64,000 bases of DNA, from contig CM055897.1 in assembly GCA_029582155.1 (NCBI GenBank), positions 10,964,482 through 11,028,481 on the forward strand, given 5' to 3'. The DNA is from Panopea generosa. Lineage: Eukaryota > Mollusca > Bivalvia > Adapedonta > Hiatellidae. Under the pieces are notes generated by a model. It was not told the DNA's origin. It ran no database searches and worked only from the letters and a program-made list of their open reading frames with translations. Both the position numbers and the translations under genes were made by a program. This document shows, piece after piece, positions 62,026 to 64,000 of this stretch; within the stretch, counting starts at the first letter, position 1, and every line of letters begins with the position of its first letter.

Positions 62026-64000
62026 GACTTCTGGGTATCTAGCATAGTCTGTTTGGAAGCTGGTAAGTGCTGTAGACGTCGTTCCACCATTGGAAGTGCA
62101 CTAGATCATAAGTGGTTCTGTATCTACCCTAACTTAAACGTGCTTTCCCTCAATGGTTTCGAACCCTAACTCCCAGACCTCACCTAATTATAATGTATAC
62201 AAACAAGCGTGAAACTAACATAATCATTTCTATACCTGAACATTGAAACACAGTTATTGAAATTTAATTATTACAAACAGCTTGAATTAAATAATACTCC
62301 ATTTATGTACCTAACATAAATAATTAAGGATTTGCCTTTGTAAAACCGAACATAAACACACAGTTAATGAACCATCATGTGTACACCAAGTAACAGATAC
62401 ACTCCGTTTATGTTTATTCACCGAGCACAGTCAGCGAATCCATTTTCGTAAACTCAGAAATAGCCGAGTTCGTTCATGTAAACCATACAAATAACACATA
62501 TTATCCACCGTACTATACATAATGTTCACTCGCTTTATCAATTGTCATTTACACTTTATGTCCATTATAGTCAAAGGTTCAATAAGCAAAAGTTTACATT
62601 TACAACGGCAGAAAAAACTAGTGTTACCAGTCGTTCAGAATGCAATGATAACAAATATAACCTATCCCAAATACTTTTTATATCTTGTTAGCAAAATTAA
62701 TCAGCTCGTAATTTTCAAAGCAATTTTTATATTATGAGACAGTATACTTGTTGCTCAACTCTATCTGTCATTGTGTAACTCCCAATGACCACATTTGACG
62801 AAGCCCCTTTTATTGTATTTGCTGGACTTCGATATATTAAAGCTGTTAACTCGGTACAAAGATATAGATTAAAACATACTAGGTACAATACCAGGCAAAT
62901 ACGACAAGTTTACAATACTACCTAACTAATAAGAGTTTGTTCAATAACATTCCAAAAGAGGACAGAGGTGGGGTCACAAAATGGTTGAAATTGAACATGT
63001 TCAAAATTTTATTCTCAACCACCGGTCAGTCAAATTTGTTCATATTTGATATAAATTATCCCTATGATTAAGAGTTTGTACTTATCATGGGTTTATGGGA
63101 TGTATAATGTCTCTGTAAGGAAACTTTGAGTTGTACATAGGAATACTATGGGAAAATAGAAAATTCTCATTTTTTCACCCATTTATGTAGATATGTTGTT
63201 CTATTTGAGACCTAAAGCATTGTCTAGTAACAATAAATTTGATTTTGTTCAATAAAGAGGATTGAATATCCATAACGAGCCAGGTGGGGTCGCGGCAATT
63301 TGGTAATCTTCATTAATCTTCCTCTCAATATTTTTTCTGTCAGACTTGTTTAAATATATTATGATATAAAGTATCCTTACATCGGCAAGGAATTGATGAT
63401 TCTGTAAATTAAGGGGCTGTGATATATAAGGATCTGCAAGGCGACTTTTACATAGGAATATTATAAGAAAAACTGAAATCTTTCGTTTTCTATCCATGTG
63501 ACCAAAATAAATTCTACATAAAATCTTAAGCATTTCTGTTCATAACAAATCCCTCTGAGTGGGTGATTAAAGTTTTGACAAATCAACGAGCTGGGATGTA
63601 TACGGGTCCTGTACGGGGGAACTCTGTTTTATTACAAATGAATGGTATGGGAATTTAAACTGTTAAATCTTCACCGAACAGTACCAAATTTCATTCAAAC
63701 TTGGTAGAATTCCTGAAAATGTCCAAATGTTCTCGTACATGTATGTACAAAAAATGACAATTTCAGGCATTTTCAACAACAAGTAATGCACAACCGATTT
63801 CCACAGCTCTATTTTTTTGGCGGCAATAATTTTACTATCGTCACTAAGGAGAGGTAATTTGTAAATGAGACCTTTACCCTCATAAAAATTAGGATTGTCT
63901 CTTTTGTTAATTCAAATGTGATTACCATCAACAGGCAGTAACTTCTAAAAGCGTACATGTTTTACGACAGTTTTTTCTTCTCTGTCAAATCATAAAACGG

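Larger units (their letters stand above)
60770..64000 (+). repeat. Large molluscan-type dispersed repeat region, class unknown
   Basis: Opens with AGCTCTACTGACCAATAGC, then TATGTGATGGCACGTTGTCC and a CGTCGTCTG-type short repeat (60817-60870). It continues with phrases such as CTTAAGAACCAGTCAGTCAA, ATAGGAATACTATGGGAAAA and AGAAAATTCTCATTTTTTCA. The latter phrases recur in order at about 61290-61480, 62965-63185, 63280-63500 and 63600-63680 (tracking ATAGGAATACTATGGG at about 61435, 63135 and 63450, with a weak match at 63634). From memory, similar TCTTCTCAAGAACCAC-type sequence is abundant in molluscan genomes. Noncoding; short ORFs here (61007-61237, 62522-62737, 63249-63533) have no motif. 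The stretch at about 61660-62960 is not clearly part of the repeat. Confidence 0.6.

Overview
This window looks like eukaryotic nuclear DNA from an AT-rich invertebrate genome, most likely a mollusc and probably a bivalve. No operon, ribosome-binding-site or dense-ORF pattern is present, so it is not bacterial, archaeal or phage DNA. The molluscan reading is an inference. It rests on several short interspersed elements (SINEs) with tRNA-like heads and tails I recognise from memory as typical of bivalve and gastropod genomes, on a mariner transposase relic, and on a decayed LINE. I see no intact, recognisable host protein-coding gene. Three short stretches with exon-like composition or splice signals are listed at low confidence.

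Region 1-19 kb is a cluster of unrelated tandem arrays. They are a 27/28-bp satellite (1-3000), two arrays of one 23-bp unit (about 4490-5560 and 7715-8540), a 33-bp array (10.86-11.22 kb), a 21-bp array (13.1-13.35 kb), a 35-bp satellite with a 103-bp higher-order section (14.13-17.27 kb), a 51-bp array (17.35-17.61 kb), a 56-bp array grown inside a SINE (17.85-18.92 kb), and a 57-bp triplet carrying CRE-type TGACGTCA sites (19.66-19.81 kb). Between them lie a frame-broken mariner-like transposase pseudogene on the minus strand (about 3660-4285), three copies of one SINE family, and one complete SINE (7221-7489) with a perfect 14-bp target-site duplication. Nearly all long ORFs here are read-through of stop-poor tandem repeats.

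Region 19.8-30 kb is AT-rich and largely featureless. It holds a 25-bp minisatellite (23.78-24.0 kb), a perfect 17-bp hairpin nested in a longer imperfect inverted repeat (26.4-26.5 kb), a 441-bp MITE-like element with GGGCCGGTTT ends (28.85-29.29 kb), and a SINE with a tRNA-Leu-like head (29.7-29.9 kb).

Region 30.9-33.85 kb is a minus-strand non-LTR retrotransposon (LINE). It is 5'-truncated inside the endonuclease domain and has a readable reverse transcriptase (NYRGIS, VDFKKxFD and FADD motifs) and C-terminal region broken by stops and frameshifts. At 35.68-37.15 kb a 1.47-kb segment is bounded by 23-bp terminal inverted repeats and looks like a non-autonomous DNA transposon.

Region 37-64 kb is AT-rich intergenic or intronic sequence. 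It contains paired diverged dispersed repeats (41.5/51.5 kb and 42.4/48.1/48.3 kb), more SINE tails and copies, microsatellites, a dimeric 41/82-bp array followed by a clean 165-bp duplication (58.6-59.5 kb), and a large molluscan-type dispersed repeat covering much of 60.77-64.0 kb. No previously undescribed gene system is evident. The most informative features are the SINE whose middle has become a satellite, the TIR-bounded segment, and the many independent minisatellites packed into the first 19 kb.
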